A DNA stretch of 64,000 nt from Mobiluncus curtisii subsp. curtisii ATCC 35241 (GCF_000146285.1 NZ_GL385912.1:1061444-1125443), one strand, 5' to 3'; shown: positions 44,387 through 53,571, counted from the stretch's first letter. Numbers and translations: made by a program. Notes: generated from the sequence alone by a model not told the origin.

Positions 44387-45647
44387 AGAACTGGGCGATG
44401 TCGGTACGGAAGTGTGAGCCCTCCAGGGTTATGCTATCCATTGCCTGATAGGCACGCTGTCGGGCTTCACTCAAATCGCTCCCCCGCGCGACTACTGACA
44501 GCACTCGACCCCCGTTAGCAATCAGCTGACCAGAATCACTGACTTTCGTGCCCGCGTGAATGATGTGCACTCCCGGCACCTGGCTCGCGGTCTCTAGACC
44601 GGTGATGACACCGCCTTTCACGGGTGCCTGCGGATACCCGGAGGCAGCTAGCACCACATTCACCACAGCTTCGTCATTAACCTGGAGCTGTTCAGCCGCC
44701 GCCAAGTTACCGTATGCCGCCGCTGCCAACAGTGCCAGCAAATCGGTATCCAGACGTTCCAGCACTGACTGAGTTTCCGGATCCCCAAAGCGAACATTGA
44801 ACTCAACCACTCGCGGACCGCGCGAGGTCAAAGCCAACCCGACATAGAGCAACCCAATAAACTCACAGCCCTGGTCTGCCATCACGCGACACACCGGGAG
44901 GGCAATCTCTTGGGCAACCCGTTGCGCCAAATCCTGCGGAGCCCACGGCAGCGGTGAATAAGCCCCCATGCCACCCGTATTGGGACCCTCATTATGGTCA
45001 TAAGCGCGTTTGTAGTCTTGAGCAATGGGCAAAGCAACTGCGTCGCGACCATCACAAATACAGAACACCGAAGCCTCGGGTCCCTCCAGAAATTCTTCGA
45101 TAACAACCGCCGGCTCGTGAGGGTTCGCCACCGCTTCAATACAGGCGGCAGCATGTGTCAGCGCGACATAAAAGTCAGACGTCACCACCACGCCTTTACC
45201 GGCAGCCAAACCATCTTGCTTGACTACATAAGGAGAGCCGAAACGTTGCAGGGCACCCCGCGCTTCTTCCAGCGTCCGACAGGCTACCGAAGCAGCCGTA
45301 GCGACCCGAGCCTGCTGCATGATTGTTTTCGCAAAGGCTTTCGAGCCCTCCAGTCGTGCTGCCAAACGTCCGGGACCAAATACTTTGAAGCCCTCCTGGC
45401 GCAGGACATCAGCGACGCCTTTAACCAGCGGGGCTTCCGGACCAATGACCACCAGGTCGGGACGTAGCGACTGCGCCAGTTCCAGCACCTGTGCGGGGTC
45501 ATCAGCCACACAGGGCACGTTTTCACCGACAGTGGCAGTGCCGGGATTACCGGGCGCAATCCACAGTTTCTCCAACAGCTCTGATTTCGCAATAGCCCTG
45601 GCCAGGGCATGTTCACGCCCGCCACTTCCCAAAAGTAAAACCTTCAC
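44385..45647 (-). CDS. purD: phosphoribosylamine-glycine ligase (GAR synthetase)
   Basis: This 420-residue ATP-grasp enzyme starts MKVLLLGSGGREHALARAIA. It has the PEAPLVKGVADVLR and PYVVKQDGLAAGKGVVV motifs and the C-terminal RFGDPETQSVLERLDTDLL signature. It catalyses step two of purine synthesis. Other pur genes of the window are 42 kb away, across the flagellar block. Confidence 0.97.
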   Translation of the reverse strand: MKVLLLGSGGREHALARAIAKSELLEKLWIAPGNPGTATVGENVPCVADDPAQVLELAQSLRPDLVVIGPEAPLVKGVADVLRQEGFKVFGPGRLAARLEGSKAFAKTIMQQARVATAASVACRTLEEARGALQRFGSPYVVKQDGLAAGKGVVVTSDFYVALTHAAACIEAVANPHEPAVVIEEFLEGPEASVFCICDGRDAVALPIAQDYKRAYDHNEGPNTGGMGAYSPLPWAPQDLAQRVAQEIALPVCRVMADQGCEFIGLLYVGLALTSRGPRVVEFNVRFGDPETQSVLERLDTDLLALLAAAAYGNLAAAEQLQVNDEAVVNVVLAASGYPQAPVKGGVITGLETASQVPGVHIIHAGTKVSDSGQLIANGGRVLSVVARGSDLSEARQRAYQAMDSITLEGSHFRTDIAQF

Positions 45648-45728
45648 AATTTCAGTTTAATAGCTTTTTAGATTTGTCCCTAATAAGGAGCCAATTTTTG
45701 CCTTCGGGTCGGCTGCTAGGATGTGGGT

Positions 45729-46448
45729 ATGTCGTTTACAGAAGCGCTCGGAATGGGCGAATTTCGCCCCCAAACCAACGTTGATTTTGGTCGCGTGGCA
45801 GAGATTCGCCCTGCCCAGGGTCTGTTTGTGGCGTTTGAGGGCTGCGACGGAGTGGGCAAGACCACCCAAATTACGCGAGCTGCGTCGTGGGTGCGGGAAC
45901 AGGGTTGGGACGTCGTCGAGACACGTGAGCCCGGTGGCACCGACCTGGGGGTGGCGTTGCGTCAACTGCTGCTGGACGCGGGAGACGTGTCCCCTCGTGC
46001 CGAAGCGCTGCTGTTTGCTGCCGACCGGGCGCAGCACGTGCACAAGCTCATCATCCCCGCTATCAATGATGGCAAAGTCGTGATTACCGATCGCTATCTG
46101 GCTTCATCGATTGCCTATCAGGGGCACGGACGGGAGCTCGGCGCCAGGGAAATTCGCGATTTATCCCTGTGGGCGACGGGAGGATTGGTGCCAAACCTGA
46201 CGGTACTGCTGGACCTAGACCCCGAGGTGGCAGCGGAGCGCCAAGCTGCCGATGCATCCCTGGGCGGTCCGGATCGGATGGAACGCGCCGGAATCGAATT
46301 CCAAAAGCGCGTCCGCGAAGATTTCTTGCGCATGAGCGAGGGTCAGGACACTTGGCTGGTCGTCGATGCCAGCCTGCCCGTTGCAGAAATCGCTACCCAG
46401 GTGCGGCTGCGCTTAGCGCAGCTGCTACCGGTCATAAAGTCCTGGTGA
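45729..46448 (+). CDS. tmk: thymidylate kinase
   Basis: This 239-residue protein has the P-loop FEGCDGVGKTTQ near residue 35, the DR(Y/H) motif ITDRYLASSIAYQG and the TREPGGTDLG motif. It phosphorylates dTMP to dTDP. The ATG at 45729 lies 7 bases after a TAGGAT box with no ribosome-binding site, so the mRNA may be leaderless; GTG at 45723 is an alternative. It is followed directly by holB. Confidence 0.95.
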   Translation: MSFTEALGMGEFRPQTNVDFGRVAEIRPAQGLFVAFEGCDGVGKTTQITRAASWVREQGWDVVETREPGGTDLGVALRQLLLDAGDVSPRAEALLFAADRAQHVHKLIIPAINDGKVVITDRYLASSIAYQGHGRELGAREIRDLSLWATGGLVPNLTVLLDLDPEVAAERQAADASLGGPDRMERAGIEFQKRVREDFLRMSEGQDTWLVVDASLPVAEIATQVRLRLAQLLPVIKSW

Positions 46449-46468
46449 GCCGGAAAGTTGCGGTAAGT

Positions 46469-47785
46469 ATGAGTATCAATCCCAGCGGTGGAGTGTGGGC
46501 AGAGGTAGCCGGTCAGACCCGAGCTATCTCACAGCTATCCCAAGCGGCTGCAGCCGCCAGGGACCTCATTGCTGCCCAAAACCACCCTGCTGACCCCGAC
46601 ATCTCACCAGATGGCGCAACCCCAGCCGGAGGGACGGACATGGATTCTGGCACCCACCGCGCCGCCATGACCCATTCCTGGCTGGTAGTCGGCCCGCCCG
46701 GCTCCGGACGTTCCACCGCTGCCAAAGCCTTCGCCGCCGCTTTAGAATGCGAGGACCCAGACAATCCCGGTTGTGGAATCTGCCCAGCGTGTCGCGATGT
46801 ACGCCAAGGCACCCACGCTGATGTCAGCGTCTTAACCACAGAAATGGTCGAAATCAAATTTGATGACGTAAAAGCCCTGGTCCAACAAGCTTACCGGCGA
46901 CCCGTCCGCGGAGAGTGGAACATCATTATCATCGAGGACTACGACCGCATGAGCGAATACAGCTCCAACCTGCTGCTGAAATCCATCGAGGAACCACCCG
47001 AACGTACCGTGTGGGTGTTGTGCGCTCCCAGCGCCGCCGATGTGCTCTCGACCATTCGCTCCCGCACCCGCCTGGTGCAGCTCAGTCTGCCCAGCCCCGC
47101 CGCGGTGGCAGAGCTGCTGGTGCGGCAAGACGCCTCCATCAGCCCCGAATTAGCTGCCGAAGTTGCTGCCGCCGCCGAGTCTCATGTGGGACGTGCCAGG
47201 GCACTGGCTTATGACCCGCAACTGCGCGAAGAACGGCTGGGGATGCTGCGGATGATTTCGCAAATGCACACCACCGTCGAAGCGATGTGGACAGCCGCCG
47301 CCCTGGTGAAACTGGTAGACAAGCAAGCCGAGACCCTGCGCGGTGCGAACGACCGGGAAGAACGCGCGAAAGTTCTAGAGGCTTTCGGTTTGGCTGCAGA
47401 TACCCCCGACTCGCGGCTGCCCCGAGATGTAAAGTCAGCCCTGCGGGGAGCCAAGCTCAGCGAGACTGATGCGCATCGGCGTGCCCGGCGCGCCAGCTTC
47501 GACACTTGGGACCGGGTTTTGGGCGACATTTCAGGATTTTATCGCGACGTTATGCTGGCACAAGTGGGGTCCGCCCAGCCACGTATCAATCTGTCGCGAC
47601 CTGCCGGTGAGCTAATCGATGCTTACGTAGCGAGGGTCGGCATCGGACCGCAGTCCCTGGCACAGACCACATCCCGGTTAGAGGCAATACGTAAAGCACG
47701 CCGCCGCCTGATGGGAAACGGAAACATCGCCCTGGACCTTGAAGCGCTTTGTGTGGAACTGGTGGACCGGAATAGGGCAAAATGA
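46469..47785 (+). CDS. holB: DNA polymerase III delta prime subunit
   Basis: This 438-residue clamp-loader subunit has the P-loop VVGPPGSGRSTAAKAFAAAL, a four-Cys zinc motif (CEDPDNPGCGICPACRDV), the IIIEDYDRMSEYSSNLLLKSIEEPP box and IRSRTRLVQL. It carries Arg in the P-loop place of Lys (GRS), common in the non-ATPase delta prime. It follows tmk, the conserved actinobacterial arrangement. GTG at 46445 is a possible alternative start. Confidence 0.92.
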   Translation: MSINPSGGVWAEVAGQTRAISQLSQAAAAARDLIAAQNHPADPDISPDGATPAGGTDMDSGTHRAAMTHSWLVVGPPGSGRSTAAKAFAAALECEDPDNPGCGICPACRDVRQGTHADVSVLTTEMVEIKFDDVKALVQQAYRRPVRGEWNIIIIEDYDRMSEYSSNLLLKSIEEPPERTVWVLCAPSAADVLSTIRSRTRLVQLSLPSPAAVAELLVRQDASISPELAAEVAAAAESHVGRARALAYDPQLREERLGMLRMISQMHTTVEAMWTAAALVKLVDKQAETLRGANDREERAKVLEAFGLAADTPDSRLPRDVKSALRGAKLSETDAHRRARRASFDTWDRVLGDISGFYRDVMLAQVGSAQPRINLSRPAGELIDAYVARVGIGPQSLAQTTSRLEAIRKARRRLMGNGNIALDLEALCVELVDRNRAK

Positions 47786-47810
47786 GCTAAGGCAAAACGG
47801 AAGGGAAATG

Positions 47811-49379
47811 ATGAACAAGCTAACCAAAGGTTTGGGGATTGTGGCTGCCGTGGGACTGGCGCTAGCAGGATTGGCAGGCTGCGCCCCTGAAAAACCCCTC
47901 GCGCAACCCTCCAAACTGCCCAAGCCCACCCAAACTATAGACCAGCCGAAACTTTCCGAGTATTACTCCCAAGACCTGCAGTGGAAGAACTGCGGCGGCG
48001 ACTTCCAGTGCGCCATGTTGGAAGTGCCCCTCGACTATGCAAACCCCCAGGGCGAACACGCCAAAATCGCGATGAAACGCCTGAATACCGCCAACAAAGA
48101 AACACGTATCGGGACTCTCATCATGAACCCCGGCGGCCCCGGAGGCTCGGGACTGGAAAATATGAAACCCGAAAATGTGGCGTATTTCTTTAGCGACACG
48201 GTGCGCAAGTATTACGACGTGCTGGGATTTGACCCCCGCGGCGTCGGGTCTTCACAGCCCGCCATTAAATGTCGCACTGACCAGGAACTTGATGAGGACA
48301 GCTCGACGTACTATGACCTCTCTACCGAAGCCGGACGCGCTGCCGACGCCGCCGAAATTAAAGCCTTGGGGCAAAAGTGCCTACAAAACTCCCCGCAAAT
48401 GACCCGATTTGCCAGCACGGAATATACCGCCCGTGATTTGGATATTATGCGCGCCGCTGTTGGCGACGACAGGCTCTACTACCTGGGATTTTCCTACGGT
48501 ACTTACCTGGGCGCCATTTATGCAGACCTCTTTCCATCTCGAGTGGGACGCATGGTGCTGGACGGGGTGCTCGACCCATCTTTGAACATGAACCAGGTTT
48601 CTGACCTGCAAGCCAGCGGATTTGAAGCCTCCCTGCGCGAATTCGTGACCGAGTGCCAGAAACAGCACGCCAAGCAATGCCCACTGCACGGTGACGTAGA
48701 CGCGGGAATGGCACAAATTAAAGCCCTGCTGGACTCTCTGAAAACCAACCCCATGCCCGCCAAGAGAGGCCGCGAACTGACCGTCACGCAAGCCTTTACC
48801 GGACTGATTGGCAATATGTACAACACTGCATCATGGTGGCAGCAACTCCTGCCCGCCCTGTCCCAAGCCCTAAACGAGTCAGACGGCACCGCCCTTCTGA
48901 ACAGTGCCGATTTTTACAACGAACGTAATGCAGACGGAACCTACAAAAACAATTCCTCGGATGCTTTCGTGGTTATCAACTCCCTGGACTACGAGCCAAT
49001 CGGCAATATGGCGCAATGGAAAGCCGATGCGGCAAAAATTCAGGTAGCCTCTCCTACCATCGGAGAATTCTTCACATACGGTTCGCTGGGCGCGGAAAGC
49101 TGGCCAGTCAAAGCAAAAACCACCGCCAAACGCGAAGTCAATCCCCAGCTAGAGGAAGACATCCTACTGATTGGAACCACCGGAGATCCTGCCACCCCAC
49201 TAAAGATGGCACAACACACCCGACAGATGATGGACCACTCCAAACTGTTGACCGTGCAAGGCTGGAACCATACGGCATATAACTCGTACGCACCGGGATG
49301 CGTGAAAACCATCACCGACACTTACTTGGTTTCCGGCAAAATCGAGGCTGCGAACAGCGACACCTGCCAGCTGGATTAG
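47811..49379 (+). CDS. secreted tripeptidyl-aminopeptidase-type alpha/beta hydrolase lipoprotein
   Basis: This 522-residue protein carries a lipoprotein signal (GLGIVAAVGLALAGLAGC, lipobox Cys24). The mature part is an S33/TAP-type hydrolase: MNPGGPGGSG oxyanion region, GFDPRGVGSSQP, nucleophile Ser in LGFSYGTYLG, the acid in GTTGDPATPL and His in GWNHTAY. A C-terminal TAP-like domain is present. It should trim N-terminal tripeptides outside the membrane; exact specificity is unknown. The ATG at 47811 has GGAAGGG upstream. Confidence 0.9.
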   Translation: MNKLTKGLGIVAAVGLALAGLAGCAPEKPLAQPSKLPKPTQTIDQPKLSEYYSQDLQWKNCGGDFQCAMLEVPLDYANPQGEHAKIAMKRLNTANKETRIGTLIMNPGGPGGSGLENMKPENVAYFFSDTVRKYYDVLGFDPRGVGSSQPAIKCRTDQELDEDSSTYYDLSTEAGRAADAAEIKALGQKCLQNSPQMTRFASTEYTARDLDIMRAAVGDDRLYYLGFSYGTYLGAIYADLFPSRVGRMVLDGVLDPSLNMNQVSDLQASGFEASLREFVTECQKQHAKQCPLHGDVDAGMAQIKALLDSLKTNPMPAKRGRELTVTQAFTGLIGNMYNTASWWQQLLPALSQALNESDGTALLNSADFYNERNADGTYKNNSSDAFVVINSLDYEPIGNMAQWKADAAKIQVASPTIGEFFTYGSLGAESWPVKAKTTAKREVNPQLEEDILLIGTTGDPATPLKMAQHTRQMMDHSKLLTVQGWNHTAYNSYAPGCVKTITDTYLVSGKIEAANSDTCQLD

Positions 49380-49498
49380 GTGCGTCCACGGCGCGAGGGG
49401 ACAGGCAGCGGGGTCTGTCACCGGGCTGCCTCCTGCCTATCACAGTTTGGAACAGCCCGTTTTTCAGGCTAAAATGAAACTCGCGCATTTTGCGCACC

Positions 49499-49574
49499 GC
49501 CGCCTTAGCTCAGTCGGCAGAGCGATTCACTCGTAATGAATAGGTCGTGGGTTCGATTCCCACAGGCGGCTCCA
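49499..49574 (+). tRNA. tRNA-Thr (anticodon CGT)
   Basis: The cloverleaf is complete: acceptor GCCGCCT pairs with AGGCGGC, the D arm is AGCTCAGTCGGCAGAGC, the anticodon stem-loop ATTCACTCGTAATGAAT carries CGT at 49532-49534, the T arm is GTGGGTTCGATTCCCAC, and CCA is encoded at 49572-49574. It is the last ordinary chromosomal gene before the prophage. Confidence 0.97.
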
Positions 49575-49790
49575 CTTGGACGTCGAAAATGATAAGTAGG
49601 CGTTTGCGTTAGCGCGTACGCCCCAAGGGGGTCAAGAAAATCGCTTGCGTTAGCGAGTGTGTAGCGCGTTTGCCCTGACCTGCGGAAATGCTTCCTGAGC
49701 ACTATCGCTTCCCCTGTTGCCATGATTTCTGGGCATGAGAAAAGCCCGTCCGCGCTCATGCACGAACGGGCCAGAATCTTCATCTCAAAT
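49575..49790. other. non-coding junction between tRNA-Thr and the recombinase genes
   Basis: It has no gene. Two related palindromic words occur: GCGTTTGCGTTAGCGC near 49603 and TCGCTTGCGTTAGCGA near 49641. The recombinase terminator lies at the right end. One of the repeats or the tRNA flank could contain the attachment site (inference). Confidence 0.5.
49737..49772 (-). terminator. terminator after the serine recombinase genes
   Basis: On the minus strand GCCCGT and ACGGGC arms form a hairpin with a 16-base loop, followed by TTTTCTC, 19 bases past the recombinase stop. Confidence 0.7.
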
Positions 49791-51362
49791 CTAAAGCTGA
49801 ACCCTCACTACCTCACCAACTCGGAATACGAACCGGATCGTATCTTCGCCTACGATGGCGTGGTCGATGAGTGCGCTCCATTGTGCGGGGTGAAACTCGC
49901 TCACCGGTTCCCCTGTCAGATCATTCAGGGTTGTGGTGATGGCGGCGTGCTTGGCGGTGTTCGCTGCGATATCTGCCTCTAGGCTCGCTTTGCGTGCGAG
50001 CGTCTTACGGTAGGCAGTATCGAGCTCTGTGTAGTGGGCTTGGTAGGCGTCTTGGTCGAGCGCGCGTTGCTGGTTTTCCGCAATCAGTGCTTCGATCTGC
50101 TCGGTCAGCTCCACGATTTTCGCCTGGCAGGCGGCGGCTTGTTCTTCCAAACGGCTCGTATCGAACATGTCGCCAAGCACCTGCGGTAGGTGGCTTTCGT
50201 ACCGGTGGCGGGCGATCAGTTGGTTGAGCGCTTGCACGAAAGAATCCTTGATCTGCTCGTCTTTCACTGTCGCGCTGCTGCAAGGGTGCTGCCCTGCGTA
50301 TTTGTGGTTGCATTGCCAGACTGTGTACTTGTATTTCGTGTTCGATGCCCACGTTTTACGCCCATACCACGCACCACACTGAAAGCATTTGAGCCGGGTG
50401 GAGAACAACCCGACTTTCGCTGATGATATGTTGCCATGTCTGGTGGAGAGTTCGTATTGCACCTGATCCCAGATATGCGGAGCAATAATCGGCTCGTGAT
50501 TGCCTGTTACGTAGTATTGGGGTACTTCGCCTTCGTTGACCTTCATCTTTTTAGTAAGGAAATCGGTGGTGAACGTCTTTTGGAGAAGAGCGTCGCCTTT
50601 GTATTTTTCGTTGGATAGAATGGAGCGCACTGTCGATGTTGACCATACTTCTTTCCCGCGCGGGGTGAGAATCTTGCGGGCAGCGAGTTCGGTTTTAATC
50701 TCACTGATCGCCATCCCGTCAAGGAACAGCTGGTAGATCAGCCTGACGGTCGGTGCCTGGGTTTCGTCGATGACGAGACTGCCGTCCGCTCCTTTCTTAT
50801 ATCCGAGTAGTGATGCGTAGGGAACCATAATCTTCCCATCGGCAAAACGTTTCCTGTGTCCCCAGGTGACGTTTTCGGAGATCGAGCGGGATTCTTCTTG
50901 CGCCAGACTCGACATGATCGTGATGAGTAATTCGCCTTTGGTGTCAAAGGTGTAAATATTTTCCTTCTGAAAATAGACCTCGACGCCTGCGTCTTTGAGC
51001 TTGCGCACGGTGGTCAAGGAGTCGACGGTGTTGCGTGCGAACCGGGAGACGCTTTTGGTGAGGATGAGATCGATTTTGCCTGCCAGGGCGTCATCGATCA
51101 TGGTTTGGAATCCCTCACGGTGCTTCATAGAGGTGCCAGAGATACCTTCGTCGCAGTACATGCCCGCGAACTGCCAATCATTACGGGAATGAATGTAGGT
51201 GGTGTAGTAGTCGATCTGAGCCTCATACGAGGAGGTTTGTTCTTCCATCTCGGTAGAGACGCGAGCGTAGGCAGCGACCCGTCTGCGTGCCGGTGCGCCA
51301 GATGAGGCTGTGGCAGATCGAAGCTTCTTTGTTGCGGGTATCGCTGTGACGGTGCGGCTCAT
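49791..51362 (-). CDS. large serine recombinase (site-specific integrase), distal copy
   Basis: This 523-residue protein has a resolvase catalytic domain (AYARVSTEMEEQTSSYEAQI, nucleophile Ser in ARVS; RFARNTVDSLTTVRKLKD), a recombinase domain, a zinc-ribbon (CFQCGAWYGRKTW...CNHKYAGQHPC) and a C-terminal coiled coil near 400-475. It probably performs phage integration and excision, alone or with the neighbouring paralogue. Its ATG overlaps the stop of the upstream recombinase, so both are made from one transcript. Confidence 0.93.
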   Translation of the reverse strand: MSRTVTAIPATKKLRSATASSGAPARRRVAAYARVSTEMEEQTSSYEAQIDYYTTYIHSRNDWQFAGMYCDEGISGTSMKHREGFQTMIDDALAGKIDLILTKSVSRFARNTVDSLTTVRKLKDAGVEVYFQKENIYTFDTKGELLITIMSSLAQEESRSISENVTWGHRKRFADGKIMVPYASLLGYKKGADGSLVIDETQAPTVRLIYQLFLDGMAISEIKTELAARKILTPRGKEVWSTSTVRSILSNEKYKGDALLQKTFTTDFLTKKMKVNEGEVPQYYVTGNHEPIIAPHIWDQVQYELSTRHGNISSAKVGLFSTRLKCFQCGAWYGRKTWASNTKYKYTVWQCNHKYAGQHPCSSATVKDEQIKDSFVQALNQLIARHRYESHLPQVLGDMFDTSRLEEQAAACQAKIVELTEQIEALIAENQQRALDQDAYQAHYTELDTAYRKTLARKASLEADIAANTAKHAAITTTLNDLTGEPVSEFHPAQWSALIDHAIVGEDTIRFVFRVGEVVRVQL

Positions 51363-52609
51363 GCCAGCCTCCCCTCACTGGTTAACCCCACTGGTGCAAT
51401 GGTTCCATCCGCGAGGTGGAAGGTGAGCTGATGCTCGAAGGCCTCAATCATCACGACCTGCTCAGCAACCGCAGCGGGGTCGAAACTTTGGGTGCCGAGC
51501 ATGTCTGCGCAGGCTTGTTCGAGGAGTGTTTCGCGCAGGTTGTGCCCCCTACAGGGGTTGCCATTCCCGGTGCAGGCACTCCAGCACCGCCAAAACTTAT
51601 ACGAGGTTCCAGACTTGTAGGTGCGGGTTTTGCGTTGATAGTTCTTCCCGCACGCCGCGCAGCAGATCCGCCCGGTGAATACGCCCGTGTTCTTCGACGG
51701 GGTCGCAGCCGGGCCCACCTCACGCCTGTACGCGATTTCTGCTTGCACCGCGTCAAACATCGCCTCGTCAATGATTGGCGGGAGGGCTTGCTCGACCCAG
51801 TAGCGTGGCAGCTCCCCGTTGTTGAGGGAGCATGTGGGTGCTTGGATTGTGGGGCGGTACATTTTCTGTAGCATTTGGCAGCCCTTGTAGCGCTCGTTTT
51901 CGAGCATGCGACGAAACACTGACCCGTAGAACCGTCCCCCTCCCCGAGAGCGTTTACCTTCAGCATTGAGCATCGTCGCGGTTTTCTCCGGGCTAATCCC
52001 ATCGAGATAATTGGCAAACAGTAAGCGCACAATCTTGGCTTCTTCGTCAATGATGGTGAACTCGCCGTCTGTCCAGTGGTAGCCATAGACAACGAAGGAG
52101 TTCGTGCCCCCGTTCTTGTATCGGTTGCGGATCGCCCATTTCACGTTGTGGGATAGCGAGCGGGATTCTTCCTGGGCGAACGACGCCAACAAAGTCAGCA
52201 ACAGTTCCCCGTCAGCGCTAAGGGTGTCGATGCGTTCGCGTTCGAACCGTACGGCCACGCCAAGGTCTTTGAGCTCACGGACCGTAGCCAGTAGATCGAC
52301 AGTGTTGCGGGCCAGGCGTGAGATTGATTTACACAACACAATATCGACACCCCCGCGCCTGGCTGCGTCCATCAGGTCTGCCAGGCCTTGTCGGGATTTT
52401 GTTGACGTGCCGGTGATACCCTCGTCGGTAAACACCCCGACATAGGCCCATCCGGGTGTGGACTGGATCAGGCGCGAGTAATACGACACTTGCGCCGATA
52501 GGGATGCTAACTGCTCTGTGCCGTTCGTTGAGACCCTCGCGTATGCCGCCACGTTGACCAGTTTTGGGGTCGGCGGCCGAACTGGTGTCACCACACTGAT
52601 GTGTGCCAC
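51359..52609 (-). CDS. large serine recombinase, proximal copy
   Basis: This 416-residue protein starts at GTG 52609 with AAAGGAG. It has the catalytic domain AYARVSTNGTEQLASLSAQV with Ser in ARVS, RLARNTVDLLATVRELKD and FAQEESRSLSHNVKWAI, then a zinc-ribbon CCAACGKNYQRKT. It is about 100 residues shorter than its neighbour and lacks a long C-terminal coiled coil. The two are diverged paralogues. Confidence 0.92.
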   Translation of the reverse strand: MAHISVVTPVRPPTPKLVNVAAYARVSTNGTEQLASLSAQVSYYSRLIQSTPGWAYVGVFTDEGITGTSTKSRQGLADLMDAARRGGVDIVLCKSISRLARNTVDLLATVRELKDLGVAVRFERERIDTLSADGELLLTLLASFAQEESRSLSHNVKWAIRNRYKNGGTNSFVVYGYHWTDGEFTIIDEEAKIVRLLFANYLDGISPEKTATMLNAEGKRSRGGGRFYGSVFRRMLENERYKGCQMLQKMYRPTIQAPTCSLNNGELPRYWVEQALPPIIDEAMFDAVQAEIAYRREVGPAATPSKNTGVFTGRICCAACGKNYQRKTRTYKSGTSYKFWRCWSACTGNGNPCRGHNLRETLLEQACADMLGTQSFDPAAVAEQVVMIEAFEHQLTFHLADGTIAPVGLTSEGRLA

Positions 52610-52655
52610 GTTTTCTCCTTTCGCGTTAGGTCTATACACGCTCTAAAGGCGGTGT

Positions 52656-52865
52656 TTATCCAGTCGTTTTGCCCACAATCTGTGGTTGATAGATCGGGCT
52701 CCACGCCTGGAACAACAACCGGTGAGCACGCTGATGCTCTGCGGGTGTGAGCACGCCCCGACCTGCCAGCATGCTCAAGATGTGAGCGTCCGTGATGAAG
52801 GCGAGTTCTCGGGCGAACACGTCAGGTTGGGCCAGTTGATCAACAGGAGCGGCGAGCGTGTTCAT
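52656..52865 (-). CDS. small SHOCT-like protein upstream of the recombinases
   Basis: This 69-residue protein contains ARELAFITDAHILSMLAGRG followed by VLTPAEHQRAHRLLFQ. The pattern of a short helix pair with a 'gxlTxaEyxxaxxxL' core resembles SHOCT-type small proteins often found beside serine recombinases in integrative elements. Its ATG overlaps the upstream HTH gene stop (ATGA). Function is not known; a recombination-directionality or regulatory role is a guess. Confidence 0.6.
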   Translation of the reverse strand: MNTLAAPVDQLAQPDVFARELAFITDAHILSMLAGRGVLTPAEHQRAHRLLFQAWSPIYQPQIVGKTTG

Positions 52866-53245
52866 GGTCGTCCGCCCCTGGTGCCGAAGCGAGCACGTAC
52901 ATAGCAGGCGTGACAGCAAAACTTTTGACCTGGCTTGTCCACGATCGCGAAGCAGCGTCCGCAGTGCGTACAGGTCTGCTCGCGCATAGGCTCAGTTTTC
53001 TGTCGATGCCGCCAAGCTTTATGCCTGCAGGCGGGCGAGCAAAACCGAGCCCGAGCTGCTCCCTGTATAGGGTTGGCACACCACTGGCACACGTGCTCGA
53101 CCATCACCGGAGCAGCGTCAAGGTTTCGGGTTGTGCAGTACGAGCGGATCTGGTCACGAGTCAGGGCGCAAAACTCGGCAATCGCTTTATACCCCCAGCC
53201 CGCCGTGCGCAGGTTACGGATACGTTGTTCATCAAGATCATTCAC
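52862..53245 (-). CDS. HTH and double zinc-ribbon protein
   Basis: This 127-residue protein has an N-terminal sigma-region-4-like helix-turn-helix (AGWGYKAIAEFCALTRDQIRSYC), then two Cys-rich zinc-binding units, CQWCANPIQGAARARFCSPAC and CTHCGRCFAIVDKPGQKFCCHAC. Similar small proteins precede recombinase genes in integrative elements of Gram-positives. It may regulate the recombinase operon (inference). Confidence 0.7.
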   Translation of the reverse strand: MNDLDEQRIRNLRTAGWGYKAIAEFCALTRDQIRSYCTTRNLDAAPVMVEHVCQWCANPIQGAARARFCSPACRHKAWRHRQKTEPMREQTCTHCGRCFAIVDKPGQKFCCHACYVRARFGTRGGRP

Positions 53246-53316
53246 AGTGGGGTCACTCCCTTCACCCCACTGCCGACGAACCCCCGTTTGTTAAATCCAT
53301 CCATGAAACGACGAAA

Positions 53317-53371
53317 AGCCCCGCCACCACCGGCTCCCCGAGGATTGGGAAGTCACAGTGGTGACGGGGCT
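53317..53371 (-). terminator. long-stem terminator, probably the original phage lysis-operon terminator
   Basis: A 14-base inverted repeat with one mismatch (AGCCCCGCCACCAC / GTGGTGACGGGGCT) ends in GGGGCTTTT on the minus strand. It lies on the G+C-rich, phage side of the cassette junction. Confidence 0.7.
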
Positions 53372-53410
53372 CGTATGAGCAGATAGATAACTGCCCGAAA
53401 AAAGGACATA

Positions 53411-53447
53411 AAAAAATCCCTCCAAATTTAAAAACAAATTCAGAGGG
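53411..53447 (-). terminator. A+T-rich hairpin terminator near the cassette end
   Basis: On the minus strand CCCTC pairs with GAGGG through an A+T-rich extended stem, followed by ATTTTTTTA. Confidence 0.65.
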
Positions 53448-53524
53448 TAATTTAGGGTATAACAAAATAACCCACCCGAATATCGTTTTTTTTATTTGGT
53501 GAGTTTGTTCTTTCAAATACGAAA

Positions 53525-53571
53525 CAAAAAGAGCCGATGATTCGTGAATTGTTCCACAATTTCATCGGCTC
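53525..53571 (-). terminator. terminator after the KTR gene
   Basis: A 10-bp perfect stem (GAGCCGATGA / TCATCGGCTC) encloses a second small stem. TTTTTGTTTC follows on the minus strand. It starts 7 bases past the stop. Confidence 0.85.

Noticed and set aside
46169..46468. Upstream extension of holB
   Set aside because: The first 300 bases are the tmk gene read in another frame; the family begins at 46469 (or GTG 46445).
49505..49783. Minus-strand frame ending in GNRTHDLFITSES...
   Set aside because: This is the typical spurious translation of antisense tRNA sequence; the real feature is tRNA-Thr on the plus strand.
53262..53516. 84-codon minus-strand frame spanning the cassette junction
   Set aside because: It reads across two terminator hairpins and the G+C transition, without conserved content.
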